A stretch of DNA of 44,313 bases from Actinomycetota bacterium (GTDB taxonomy: Bacteria; Actinomycetota; Actinomycetes; Nanopelagicales; Nanopelagicaceae), in assembly GCA_009702525.1 (NCBI GenBank), contig WLHW01000001.1, positions 1 to 44,313 of the forward strand, read 5' to 3'. A program made the translations under genes and the position numbers. Under the pieces are notes generated by a model. The model ran no database searches. It saw nothing but the letters and a program-made list of their open reading frames with translations, and was not told where the DNA came from. Below are positions 25,783-34,075 of the stretch, one piece after another; the first letter of the stretch is position 1, and each line of letters starts with the position of its first letter.

Positions 25783-26374
25783 TTGCGAGAGCGTCCTTAA
25801 GTAAATCACTCATAGCTACCGTTGATGCATCGATACCATCTGATTGCAAACGGCTAACTAAAGCACCGATTGCTTGATCTGAATCCTTAGGAGAAAAACC
25901 AAGAGATACCAATGCGCTTGTTAGCTGTTCGCGCCAAGCAGGTTGATGACCTCTATATGTATCAGAGTCTGAAAGATCAGATAGTTTTCCTTTGAGCTCT
26001 AAAATCATTCGCTGCGCGCCTTTTCGTCCGATGCCAGGGACTCGTTCAATGGCCGCTACATCTTCTTGTGCGATGGCGCGAGCCAAATCTTCCGGCGTAA
26101 GCACGCTCAAAATAGAGAGCGCAACCTTAGGTCCTACGCCAGATACGGTCTGAACTAGTTCGAAAAAACCTCGTGCTTGTTCGCTGAGAAAACCAAACAA
26201 TGTCAGTGAATCTTCTCGTACGACGAGTGATGTAAAGAGTTGCACCGATGAACCTAAAGTAACGCCATTACTTGTTGCTGGGTTCACTAGAACGCTTAAC
26301 CCAATTCCGCCTACCTCGACGATCAGGCGATCGGTATGAATCGCGCGAACAGTTCCCGTGAGCATTGAAATCAT
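25760..26374 (-). CDS. ruvA: Holliday junction DNA helicase RuvA
   Basis: A 204-residue subunit that binds four-way junctions and loads RuvB. The N-terminal OB domain (MLTGTVRAIHTDRLIVEVGG) is followed by two helix-hairpin-helix motifs (TVSGVGPKVALSIL and RVPGIGRKGAQRMILELKGKL) and domain III, which contacts RuvB. The ATG directly follows the ruvC stop. Confidence 0.95.
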   Translation of the reverse strand: MISMLTGTVRAIHTDRLIVEVGGIGLSVLVNPATSNGVTLGSSVQLFTSLVVREDSLTLFGFLSEQARGFFELVQTVSGVGPKVALSILSVLTPEDLARAIAQEDVAAIERVPGIGRKGAQRMILELKGKLSDLSDSDTYRGHQPAWREQLTSALVSLGFSPKDSDQAIGALVSRLQSDGIDASTVAMSDLLKDALANGKSSRG

Positions 26375-26911
26375 TTAGGCACGCAAACCTTTTAAGCGAA
26401 TCTTTTCGGCAGCTAGAGCTTCGGAAATTTTTGCATTCGCTGCGCCTCGCCAAATATTACAAATTGCAAGTGCTAAAGCATCGGTGGCGTCAACGGGCTT
26501 AGGAATACTTTCAAGGTTAAGAAGTTTTTGAACCATCTGTGCGACTTGGGCTTTATTGGCTCGACCAGACCCAGTCACTGCAGCTTTAACTTCACTCGGC
26601 GTATGCATCATGACAGGAATTCCGCACTTAGCTGCAATCAAAAGTGCGATACCTGCAGCTTGACCGGTCCCCATGACGGTGCGCACATTGTGCTGTGCGA
26701 ATACACGTTCAACAGCGATGACATCAGGATTCCATAATGAAACCCATTCATTTATCTGTCGATCTAACTCTAAGAGTCGCTGCTCCAGTGCCAACTCTGC
26801 CGGAGTAAGAATCACTCCTACTCCCACCATTGTGAGTGGCGAACCCACAGTTCCCTCAACAATGCCAATTCCGCAACGGGTTAAGCCTGGATCAATTCCC
26901 AGTACTCGCAT
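26375..26911 (-). CDS. ruvC: Crossover junction endodeoxyribonuclease RuvC
   Basis: A 178-residue resolvase. Catalytic acids are visible in MRVLGIDPGLTRCG (Asp7), DVIAVERVFAQHNV (Glu) and DATDALALAIC (two Asp near the C-terminus). The preceding segment GSGRANKAQVAQMV is typical. It heads ruvC-ruvA-ruvB and has GGGTGA just before the ATG; a TAGGCT -10-like box lies 36 bases further up. Confidence 0.96.
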   Translation of the reverse strand: MRVLGIDPGLTRCGIGIVEGTVGSPLTMVGVGVILTPAELALEQRLLELDRQINEWVSLWNPDVIAVERVFAQHNVRTVMGTGQAAGIALLIAAKCGIPVMMHTPSEVKAAVTGSGRANKAQVAQMVQKLLNLESIPKPVDATDALALAICNIWRGAANAKISEALAAEKIRLKGLRA

Positions 26912-26947
26912 TGCGTCACCCGATTCCTCATTCAGTTCAAGACTTCT

Positions 26948-26953
26948 AGCCTA
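26948..26953 (-). promoter_or_regulatory. Candidate -10 box (TAGGCT) for the ruvCAB operon
   Basis: The only gap between yebC and ruvC (60 bases) contains TAGGCT at a distance giving a roughly 30-base leader with a normal ribosome-binding site. It matches the hexamer seen before thrS, the DUF948 gene and the EF-G-like gene. Confidence 0.35.
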
Positions 26954-26971
26954 AGGTTCTCACCCAGAGAG

Positions 26972-27724
26972 TTAGTCCAGGCTCGCCATAACCTCATCGG
27001 AAACATCGAAGTTACTGAAGACGTTTTGTACGTCATCCAGCTCTTCAATTGCATCGATGAGTTCAAATACCTTTTTGGCTCCATCGGCATCTAACTCAAT
27101 CTGCATCGATGGTAAAAAGGACGAGTCAGCCGATTCGTAGTCAATACCAGCGGTTTGCAACGCTGTTCTTACTACTACCAAATCACTGGACTCGCTGACA
27201 ACTTCAAAGGCTTCACCTAAATCATTTACTTCTTCAGCCCCGGCATCTAAAACAGCCTCTAAAATTAAATCTTCAGTTAAGCCTTCGATCTTCTTAACAA
27301 TAATCACGCCTTTACGATTGAACAAATAAGCAACAGAACCTGGATCGGCCATCGAACCGCCATTTCTAGTGACTGCAACGCGAACCTCTGAGGAAGATCT
27401 ATTTCGATTATCCGTTAAACACTCAATCATGATTGCAACACCGTTAGGGCCGTAACCCTCATACATAATTGTCTGATAATCCGCAGCGCCTAATTCCAAA
27501 CCAGCACCGCGTTTGATTGCACGTTCAATATTGTCAGCAGGCATTGAGGACTTTTTCGCCTTTGTGATTGCATCAAAAAGAGTTGGGTTTCCTTCGATAT
27601 CAGCTCCACCGTTTCGCGCTGCAACTTCAATCGCACGAATCTGCTTAGCGAAAACCTTTGCACGTCGGCTATCGATAATCGCCTTTTTGTGCTTGGTTGT
27701 CGCCCACTTGGAATGGCCTGACAT
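26972..27724 (-). CDS. yebC: YebC/PmpR family protein (TACO1-like)
   Basis: A 250-residue three-domain protein of the YebC family. The opening MSGHSKWATTKHKKAIIDSRR and the block YEGYGPNGVAIMIECLTDNRNR are diagnostic. Members have been described as DNA-binding regulators and, more recently, as translation factors helping ribosomes through proline-rich stretches. AAGGAG lies six bases before the ATG. The pdxT-yebC-ruvC order is as in mycobacteria. Confidence 0.95.
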   Translation of the reverse strand: MSGHSKWATTKHKKAIIDSRRAKVFAKQIRAIEVAARNGGADIEGNPTLFDAITKAKKSSMPADNIERAIKRGAGLELGAADYQTIMYEGYGPNGVAIMIECLTDNRNRSSSEVRVAVTRNGGSMADPGSVAYLFNRKGVIIVKKIEGLTEDLILEAVLDAGAEEVNDLGEAFEVVSESSDLVVVRTALQTAGIDYESADSSFLPSMQIELDADGAKKVFELIDAIEELDDVQNVFSNFDVSDEVMASLD

Positions 27725-27751
27725 GGTGAACTCCTTTTTCCTTGACTCGAA

Positions 27752-28348
27752 CTACTGTACCTTCTGCAATGCGGGCTTTGCTACTTCATCAATAAAATAA
27801 CGATGAATACGGTGATCGGCAGTTAGTTCTGGATGGAATGACGTAGCAAGTAGATGTCCAGATCGGACTGCCACAGGATGCGTATCTACGCGTGATAATA
27901 CTTCTACATCCTTACCCACTCGCTCAACCCACGGCGCTCTAATGAATACCGCGCGAATTAATTCCTTAGAACCATCATCGAATTCAATATCGGACTCAAA
28001 TGAATCTACTTGGCGACCGAATGCATTGCGCCTTACGGTTATATCTAAACCACCGAATGTTTTTTGATCTTCTTTAGCATCCAAAATTTCATCTGCTAAT
28101 AAAATCATTCCGGCACAGGATCCATACACAGGCATTCCATGGGCAATGCGTGACTTCAGTGGTTCAAATAAACCAAAAATCTCGGCTAACTGAGCGATTG
28201 TGGTTGATTCACCACCCGGCAAAACAAGCGCATCAACAGCAGCGAGCTCACTGGCTCTGCGAACAGTTGTTGGGGTAACACCACATGCGATGAGTGCGCT
28301 TATATGTTCGCGCACATCACCTTGTAATGCGAGTACTCCAACCTTCAT
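27752..28348 (-). CDS. pdxT: Pyridoxal 5'-phosphate synthase glutaminase subunit PdxT
   Basis: A 198-residue class I amidotransferase feeding ammonia to PdxS. The opening KVGVLALQGDVREHI, the VLPGGESTTI oxyanion segment, the nucleophile in YGSCAGMILLAD and the His-Glu pair in SFHPELTADHRIH are all present. It lies 12 bases after pdxS. Confidence 0.96.
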   Translation of the reverse strand: MKVGVLALQGDVREHISALIACGVTPTTVRRASELAAVDALVLPGGESTTIAQLAEIFGLFEPLKSRIAHGMPVYGSCAGMILLADEILDAKEDQKTFGGLDITVRRNAFGRQVDSFESDIEFDDGSKELIRAVFIRAPWVERVGKDVEVLSRVDTHPVAVRSGHLLATSFHPELTADHRIHRYFIDEVAKPALQKVQ

Positions 28349-28360
28349 TTACTTTTTCGA

Positions 28361-29248
28361 TTACCAACCGCGCTCAGCAAGGCGGTGCGGCGCTGGAAGA
28401 TCGGCGACATTGATACCGACCATGGCCTCACCCAAACCGCGTGATGCATCTGCAATAACTTTAGGATCATCCCAAAATGTTGTTGCACGTACACATGCTG
28501 CAGCACGTTGCGCAGGATTACCAGATTTGAATATTCCAGAGCCAATGAAAACACCATCTGCGCCCATGCTCATCATGAGTGCTGCATCGGCAGGTGTGGC
28601 AATTCCACCAGCAGTGAAAAGAACAACGGGAAGTTTGCCCTTTTCTGCAACTTCTTTTACTAACTCATATGGGGCTTGTAACTCTTTAGCCGCTACATAT
28701 AGTTCGTCTTCACGCAAAGATGACAGTCGTCGGATTTCGCCATTTATTTCGCGCATATGTTGCATGGCATTAGAAACATCTCCAGTACCTGCTTCACCTT
28801 TTGAGCGAATCATTGCGGCACCTTCATTAATTCGGCGAAGTGCCTCTCCCAAATTTGTCGCACCGCAAACAAATGGAACGGTGAAATTCCACTTATCGAT
28901 GTGATTTTTGTAATCGGCAGGTGTAAGCACTTCAGATTCATCTATGTAATCGACGCCTAGTGATTGTAGAACTTGAGCTTCAACGAAGTGGCCGATGCGA
29001 GCCTTTGCCATAACTGGAATTGAGACTGCCGCTTGAATTTTTTCAATCATGTCAGGATCTGACATCCGAGCTACGCCACCTTGGGCGCGAATATCGGCAG
29101 GTACGCGTTCTAGGGCCATGACTGCAACAGCGCCAGCGTCTTCGGCAATCTTTGCTTGCTCAGCATTAACGACATCCATGATGACGCCACCTTTGAGCAT
29201 CTCTGCCATGCCGCGCTTGACTCGTCCAGTACCTGTTACTTCAGCCAT
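28361..29248 (-). CDS. pdxS: Pyridoxal 5'-phosphate synthase lyase subunit PdxS
   Basis: A 295-residue (beta/alpha)8 enzyme that builds PLP from ribose 5-phosphate, glyceraldehyde 3-phosphate and ammonia. MAEMLKGGVIMDVVNAEQAKIAEDAGAVAVMALERVP-type opening (residues about 14-50), the catalytic lysine in PVMAKARIGHF, and the second active-site lysine region FVCGATNLGEALRRI are seen. GGAGA stands eight bases before the ATG. With pdxT it makes PLP, needed by PabC here among others. Confidence 0.97.
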   Translation of the reverse strand: MAEVTGTGRVKRGMAEMLKGGVIMDVVNAEQAKIAEDAGAVAVMALERVPADIRAQGGVARMSDPDMIEKIQAAVSIPVMAKARIGHFVEAQVLQSLGVDYIDESEVLTPADYKNHIDKWNFTVPFVCGATNLGEALRRINEGAAMIRSKGEAGTGDVSNAMQHMREINGEIRRLSSLREDELYVAAKELQAPYELVKEVAEKGKLPVVLFTAGGIATPADAALMMSMGADGVFIGSGIFKSGNPAQRAAACVRATTFWDDPKVIADASRGLGEAMVGINVADLPAPHRLAERGW

Positions 29249-29289
29249 TGCCGTTCTCCGATTTTCTGAGCTCTAATAGATGGTCCATC

Positions 29290-30327
29290 CTACTTTGTCG
29301 CTGAGCTACTCGCTTGCGGCATTGGATAGGTGAAATCTGGGGCTTTAGCCGTTAGGGCGACCCAGATCTGGCCTGGCGCGAAAAGGATTGGCGCGCCTTG
29401 TGCATCGCTCCAGGTAGTACCAACAGCTGCGCTACTTCGAACCCACGTGCCAGCAAAAGTTTGACCGTCTCGAAGAATAAATCCACTACCGCTTCCAACA
29501 GTATTCGAAAATGGAGTCACTCCCCCAACTTTATCGTGATACTCCGAATCTGTAATTGTAACTAATTGAATAACTACAGTTGTAGGGCATAACTGTTTAC
29601 CAGTTCTGACCACATTGGGATTCGAGTTATGGAAAAGTAACCAACATCCATCTTTTGTTGACCAATCAGCTCTATATCGAGCGGCTGGCCAATGCATTGT
29701 CGCTGTGGTTGTACTCACTCCATTATCTGGTGCTTTGCCGAAACTCCACCCGACTGTTTTCGCAGTATCAACTTGATAACCCTTTTCAATAATCTTTGCC
29801 ATTAAAAGATCAGCGCGCAAGACCATTGAATATGGATTCACTCTGGTGACATCACGGGTATAAATCGTTGGTGGCTGCGCTTGTGCGCCAAGATTTTGCA
29901 GATTAGCAGCTGCTATGACCGGTAGAAGTTTCTTCTGAGCACCGCTGTAAGCAAATGCGACTCGTCCGTATTGACTTAAAATCTCTATATCCGAAATTCT
30001 CGCGCTTCTAATAGGTCCGACATCAGTGGGAAGACGAGAAGAAAAAATTGCAGCCAAGCGTGTGAGACCGCCTTCTACCTGTTCGATATAGACGACATCG
30101 GCGTCTTCAATACCAATTTGTGGGTGCGCCATATTTGTATCATCGATTTTGACGGCAAGCACTTTGCCATTAGCGCCTTCTCGACCGCTCAGGACGTTGG
30201 TTTCAACGTGCTTGGGTTTGAGATTGCCGATTGTTGACGACACCGTGCTACAGCTTGCAAGGCAAAGAGAAAGTGTTGCAATGCCAATTAATATAAATAA
30301 TCTAGAGCGCATCAGTTTCAAACTCAT
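29290..30327 (-). CDS. DUF3048 family secreted lipoprotein
   Basis: A 345-residue putative lipoprotein. The signal peptide ends in a lipobox LASC (Cys26), so it should be lipid-anchored outside the membrane. The body is DUF3048-like: VLAVKIDDTNMAHPQIGIEDADVVYIEQVEGGLTR, FSSRLPTDVGPIRSARISDIE, and a C-terminal half with a W-rich core. Function is unknown (homologues include YerB of Bacillus). The start is uncertain: 30327 as given, or ATG 30312 overlapping the preceding stop (ATGCGCTCTAG), which keeps the signal peptide intact. Confidence 0.8.
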   Translation of the reverse strand: MSLKLMRSRLFILIGIATLSLCLASCSTVSSTIGNLKPKHVETNVLSGREGANGKVLAVKIDDTNMAHPQIGIEDADVVYIEQVEGGLTRLAAIFSSRLPTDVGPIRSARISDIEILSQYGRVAFAYSGAQKKLLPVIAAANLQNLGAQAQPPTIYTRDVTRVNPYSMVLRADLLMAKIIEKGYQVDTAKTVGWSFGKAPDNGVSTTTATMHWPAARYRADWSTKDGCWLLFHNSNPNVVRTGKQLCPTTVVIQLVTITDSEYHDKVGGVTPFSNTVGSGSGFILRDGQTFAGTWVRSSAAVGTTWSDAQGAPILFAPGQIWVALTAKAPDFTYPMPQASSSATK

Positions 30328-30805
30328 ATGTTACTGGCAAGGGTGCGGTGCCTGCCAAACGGAAGAGACGAATCGCAACTCTCTTGCGCACTGCTTGGGT
30401 TGAAGAGACTGAATCGGTGTGTATCGAGATAGCAATACGAATTTTCGTAGTAAGGGCTGCTAACTCTTCGAACAAGGTTTTCTCCGATGGGCTTGCATGA
30501 GTCTGGCCATCGATAAGTAACAGAGCCAAAGCTCCGGATAAGGCCGACTCGGCTCCAGAACGATCCTGTACCGACGCCTCGCGCGCTTGATAGGCTGCAG
30601 ACGTCAGCAGCAATGTAGAAGCTGGATCTGCAAAATCACTACGAGCGATCTCCAACGCGATGGCAGCTCTTCGCTGCAACAAGCCATCAAGATTGGCCCA
30701 GCTTGTCTCAACACGGTGATGTAAGCGATCTAAGCGAGTGGCTAAAAAAGATAGGTACCAAGCACATATTAAGATAATTAAAATGACTAGCAGAATTGAC
30801 CTCAT
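30302..30805 (-). CDS. Small membrane-anchored protein with LemA-like region, function unknown
   Basis: A 167-residue protein with one N-terminal membrane helix (about residues 3-22), followed by a helical segment RLDRLHHRVETSWANLDGLLQRR. This resembles the start of the LemA family (membrane helix, then R.....V..AW..id..L.RR). The rest is alanine-rich helix and a short beta-like end. It overlaps pimA by four bases (ATGA), so it is expressed with the PIM genes. M. tuberculosis has a membrane protein gene at the same place after pimA. The LemA relationship is only suggestive. Confidence 0.6.
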   Translation of the reverse strand: MRSILLVILIILICAWYLSFLATRLDRLHHRVETSWANLDGLLQRRAAIALEIARSDFADPASTLLLTSAAYQAREASVQDRSGAESALSGALALLLIDGQTHASPSEKTLFEELAALTTKIRIAISIHTDSVSSTQAVRKRVAIRLFRLAGTAPLPVTYEFETDAL

Positions 30806-31986
30806 TTTTTGTCCTCATCACGATTGAGAAAGCGATTCCACGATCTGCTATCTGAAACCAAAGTAACGCCTTCTCCGCCAACTAATGCCATTTCGTAGAT
30901 AGAGAATATTTGTTTAGCGACTACTTCCCAATCAAATATCTGAGCATGGGCTTTACCAGCTCGGGCTAATTCAACGCGTTTGGTGTCATCGCGCAATAAA
31001 TCAATAATTACTTTAGCCAAGTGCGTTGAGTTCTCAGATTCAAAGAGTGCGCCATATTCTCCCCCACCTAATAAGGAATCAAATGCCGGAATATCACTGG
31101 CAACAGCACACGCTCCGCCAGCCAAGGCTTCAGCCAAAATGATTCCAAAAGACTCACCACCTGTATTCGGCGCGACATAGATAGCAACGGATGACATAAA
31201 ATCTGCCTTCTCTTGTTCGCTAATTCGCCCTAAAAATTCAAAACGCTTGCGTAACTGTGGATCAATCTCTTTGATTACATCCTCTGGATCCCCAGGCCCG
31301 GCAACAAAAACTTTTACGTCGGGTGCAAATCGGGCGATTATTGGTAGCGCATCAATTAAAACCTGTAAACCTTTTCTTGGTTCCTCAAAGCGGCCAATAA
31401 AACCAATGGTGTTGCCGCTCCATTTTTCTTGGTGCGTACCGTTGGCATACCTGTTCGCATAAATACCATTAGGTATAACTACAGCATCAGTGTCCAAATG
31501 GTTCGTCAGTGTTAGGCGTGCAGCTTCAGAGACTGCAATGCGGGCCGAAAGCTTTTCTATTGCAGGTTCTAGGATAGGTCCGATCGCATAGATAACTTTT
31601 TGATGTTTTGCTGCAGCATGAAAGGTTCCCACCATCGGACCTTCAGCAGCCCAGCATGCTAATAGAGAAATTGATGGAATCGCAGGTTCATGAAGGTGTA
31701 AAAGATCAAAATTTCCTTGGCTTATCCAATGCTTCACGCGATTGAAAGCTATCGGTCCAAATAACACTCGAGCTACCGCGCCGTTATAAGGAATTGAAAT
31801 GGGTTTGCCCGCACTCACAACGTAGTCAGGCAATGTTGATTCATCTATGGCGGGGGCGAGCACTGAAACCGTATGGCCCGATGTGATGAGAAATTCTGCC
31901 AAGTCACGAATATGGTTTTGTACTCCTCCAGGTGTGTCCCATCCGTAAGGACAAACAATCCCAATTGTCAGTTTCTTAGTTAGCAT
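30802..31986 (-). CDS. pimA: Phosphatidyl-myo-inositol mannosyltransferase PimA
   Basis: A 394-residue GT4 glycosyltransferase. In mycobacteria PimA transfers mannose from GDP-mannose to phosphatidylinositol on the inner membrane face, the first step to PIMs. Seen are the N-terminal GIVCPYGWDTPGGVQNHIRDLAEFL, the phosphate-binding GFIGRFEEPRKGLQVL and the acceptor/donor motif ESFGIILAEALAGG (E-x7-E). Its ATG overlaps the patA stop (TAATG). The context pgsA-patA-pimA makes the specific assignment strong. Confidence 0.88.
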   Translation of the reverse strand: MLTKKLTIGIVCPYGWDTPGGVQNHIRDLAEFLITSGHTVSVLAPAIDESTLPDYVVSAGKPISIPYNGAVARVLFGPIAFNRVKHWISQGNFDLLHLHEPAIPSISLLACWAAEGPMVGTFHAAAKHQKVIYAIGPILEPAIEKLSARIAVSEAARLTLTNHLDTDAVVIPNGIYANRYANGTHQEKWSGNTIGFIGRFEEPRKGLQVLIDALPIIARFAPDVKVFVAGPGDPEDVIKEIDPQLRKRFEFLGRISEQEKADFMSSVAIYVAPNTGGESFGIILAEALAGGACAVASDIPAFDSLLGGGEYGALFESENSTHLAKVIIDLLRDDTKRVELARAGKAHAQIFDWEVVAKQIFSIYEMALVGGEGVTLVSDSRSWNRFLNRDEDKK

Positions 31987-32870
31987 TATTCGCGGTCCTT
32001 GAAATCGCCATCAATCCAAATCCGTTGCATCATGTGCCAGTCGTGTGGATAGGCGGCAATACCGGCAGCAAAGAGGTCTGCGCTATTTTGTACAATCTGT
32101 GCGATCCGTTCAGTCTCACTGCCTGACATTGGAATTGGGACTAGAGAAAAGTCGATGTGTATTCCGATTTCGGTGTAAGAAATCATGGCGCAAATTAACG
32201 GCGCACCAGTTTTTAAGGCCAAAATAGCGGGCCCAGCCGGCATACGTGCGGGACCACCAAAAAATGTAACATCGATTCCAGAGCGCGATAAATCTCGATC
32301 GGCTGCTAGAGCAATAACGCATCCAGATCGAATCCGCTGCGAAAGAGTTGGAAGCACGCGACCATCTAATGGAAGTGCTTCCATGCCAAAAGCTGCTCGA
32401 TACTCCAGAAATTTGTTGAATAGCGCCTCAGGTTTTAAGTGTTCAGCAACGGTAACAATCTTCGCACCTTTACCGCAAAAATAAGCAGCCGCATGATCGT
32501 AGTTTCCCACATGTGGCAAAGTAACAATTGCCCCTTTACCAGCTGCAATAGCATCGAGGAGGAGGTATTCATTCGTTGCAGTGACCGTGTCATTAATTCG
32601 TGCAGCCGACCAGTCTGGTAATCGGAAAGTGTCACACCAATAACGAATTGAAGATCTCATCGCCTTGTAGACCAGTAGATCCAAATCCAGCTCCGTTATG
32701 TGAGGTTGCGTCCTTGCTAAGTTTGAGCGCAAACGCATAACGCCTTTACCATTACGCTTCGTTACTATGTCTGCAATGCGATTTGCGTTCGAGTAAACAA
32801 ATTTTTCAGGTAGCCAACGCAGAACGCGCCACGCTATAAAATATCCCCACGCTGAAATTGTTTGCATCAT
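31986..32870 (-). CDS. patA: Phosphatidylinositol mannoside acyltransferase PatA-like
   Basis: A 294-residue membrane-associated acyltransferase of the LpxL/HtrB-PatA superfamily. The catalytic HVGNYDHA (His120, Asp125) and ALAADRDLSRSGIDVTFFGGPARMPAGPA are typical. In mycobacteria PatA acylates the mannose of PIM1/PIM2. It begins directly after the pgsA stop (TAA-ATG) and overlaps pimA by one base, so all three are one translational unit. Confidence 0.86.
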   Translation of the reverse strand: MMQTISAWGYFIAWRVLRWLPEKFVYSNANRIADIVTKRNGKGVMRLRSNLARTQPHITELDLDLLVYKAMRSSIRYWCDTFRLPDWSAARINDTVTATNEYLLLDAIAAGKGAIVTLPHVGNYDHAAAYFCGKGAKIVTVAEHLKPEALFNKFLEYRAAFGMEALPLDGRVLPTLSQRIRSGCVIALAADRDLSRSGIDVTFFGGPARMPAGPAILALKTGAPLICAMISYTEIGIHIDFSLVPIPMSGSETERIAQIVQNSADLFAAGIAAYPHDWHMMQRIWIDGDFKDRE

Positions 32871-33467
32871 TTAACGTAAGGCTCGCTTTACTATAAGCAT
32901 TCTTTGCACAACTGTGGTGAAACCCAAGATAGCAAGGATCCACATTCCGAATGCCAAAACATAAGGAAGACCCAATCCATCTAAGGCAATAGCAGACATG
33001 GAAATCATTAAACGTTCTGTGCGCTCTGCAATACCTCCACTGCATTCAATCTGATAGATCTCAGCTTTAGCGCGAATATAGGGAACTAACATTCCTGTCA
33101 CTAAGCTCACCAAAACAACAGAACTCAATACATCGTTTTGGGCTATCAAATAAATCGTGATACCAATAAGAATCGCTGAATCGGTTATGCGGTCAATTGT
33201 TGAATCTAAAAAGCCGCCCCATGCGCTAGCTCCAGATTGAGAAACTCTGGCCATGGTTCCATCAAACAGATCACTGAGTGCAAAAACAAAAATTACCGCC
33301 GTGCCGCCAAAAAAATCTCCTCGAGGATAGAAATACAGTGCCGAAACAACGACTCCGACCGCCCCTACCCATGTGACCCCATTGGGCGTAATGCCAATTC
33401 GCAGAGCGAACCTGGCTACGGGTGTTATTAATCTCGTAACCGCTGGTTTCAAAGAACGACTAATCAT
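32871..33467 (-). CDS. pgsA: Phosphatidylinositol phosphate synthase (CDP-alcohol phosphatidyltransferase)
   Basis: A 198-residue integral membrane enzyme joining CDP-diacylglycerol to inositol phosphate. The signature DLFDGTMARVSQSGASAWGG followed by FLDSTID gives the full D-x2-DG-x2-AR...G-x3-D-x3-D motif. The open frame runs back to 33719, but that part overlaps the oppositely oriented EF-G-like gene; MISRSLKPAVTRLITPVARF from 33467 is the natural start. Six membrane spans are expected. TACGAT eight bases before the ATG suggests a leaderless transcript. Confidence 0.9.
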   Translation of the reverse strand: MISRSLKPAVTRLITPVARFALRIGITPNGVTWVGAVGVVVSALYFYPRGDFFGGTAVIFVFALSDLFDGTMARVSQSGASAWGGFLDSTIDRITDSAILIGITIYLIAQNDVLSSVVLVSLVTGMLVPYIRAKAEIYQIECSGGIAERTERLMISMSAIALDGLGLPYVLAFGMWILAILGFTTVVQRMLIVKRALR

Positions 33468-33475
33468 CAGGTCCC

Positions 33476-33485
33476 ATCGTAGGCT
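33476..33485. promoter_or_regulatory. Overlapping back-to-back -10 boxes (pgsA / EF-G-like gene)
   Basis: TACGAT on the minus strand (33481-33476, eight bases before the pgsA ATG) and TAGGCT on the plus strand (33480-33485, six bases before the GTG of the EF-G-like gene) share the self-complementary TA step at 33480-33481. The two start codons are only 24 bases apart and neither has a convincing Shine-Dalgarno, so a symmetric bidirectional promoter giving two leaderless mRNAs is proposed. Confidence 0.45.
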
Positions 33486-33491
33486 GAGCAG

Positions 33492-34073
33492 GTGAAAACC
33501 CAAGCATCCCGACCGACTATCGCCGTCTATGGCCACGCAAGTGCCGATCCAGCCGCGGTAGCCGAAGCCGTGAGTGGGCAGTGTGGGGTAAGCGCCAATC
33601 CTGAAACGGATTGTGCAATATTCGTAATTAACCCAGCCACTGGAATCGATCAGGCCACGATAGATATCTGGCAGAGCCTGGATGAGTTTCAGACTCCTCG
33701 CATGGTTGTCGTCACACATTTAGCCGATTCAACTTCTGACTTTGACGATGCCGTCATGCTGGCCAATCGTGTCTTTGATCAGATGGCGACTCCTTACTTA
33801 GTTCTCCATGATGAAGCTGGCTTACCGTGCGCTCTTATCTCGTTAGAAACTATGCGCATCATTGACTACAGCACAGTTCCTGCAAGTGATAGCGCATGTG
33901 AACCAGAACATGAAACGTTAGTGCAAGAGTTTCGCGATGAGTATTTAGAGATTATTCACTCAATGGGGACCGGTTCATTTGCAGCGGGCCTTCTCTTTCC
34001 AGCGATTCCTTTGTGGATTGAAAAAGGTGTTGGTCTTGATGTTGTTGAAAAATATTTAGCGCAACTTATTTGA
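33492..34073 (+). CDS. Degenerate EF-G-like G-domain protein (probable pseudo-GTPase)
   Basis: A 193-residue protein resembling a shrunken G domain of an EF-G/EF-G2-like factor. The start TIAVYGHASADPAAVAEAV parallels the P-loop region GHxGxGKTxLAEAL, but lacks the glycine-lysine-threonine. The stretch with switch I and DxxG is missing. CAIFVINPATGIDQATIDIWQ and PRMVVVTHLADSTSDFDDAV follow the EF-G pattern with NKxD replaced by THLA. PCALISLETMRIIDYS and the end FAAGLLFPAIPLWIEKGVGLDVVEKYL match the close of the G domain. Domains II-V are absent. The start is GTG. Nucleotide binding is unlikely; function unknown. It is convergent with the HIT gene, two bases apart. Confidence 0.6.
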   Translation: MKTQASRPTIAVYGHASADPAAVAEAVSGQCGVSANPETDCAIFVINPATGIDQATIDIWQSLDEFQTPRMVVVTHLADSTSDFDDAVMLANRVFDQMATPYLVLHDEAGLPCALISLETMRIIDYSTVPASDSACEPEHETLVQEFRDEYLEIIHSMGTGSFAAGLLFPAIPLWIEKGVGLDVVEKYLAQLI

Positions 34074-34075
34074 AA

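Noticed and set aside
28200..28904. Plus-strand open frame of 234 codons opposite pdxT/pdxS
   Set aside because: Mirror frame of two well-supported genes; composition is that of an antisense shadow.
33468..33719. N-terminal extension of pgsA
   Set aside because: The frame is open, but 84 extra residues do not match the family and lie opposite the EF-G-like gene; the signature protein begins at 33467.
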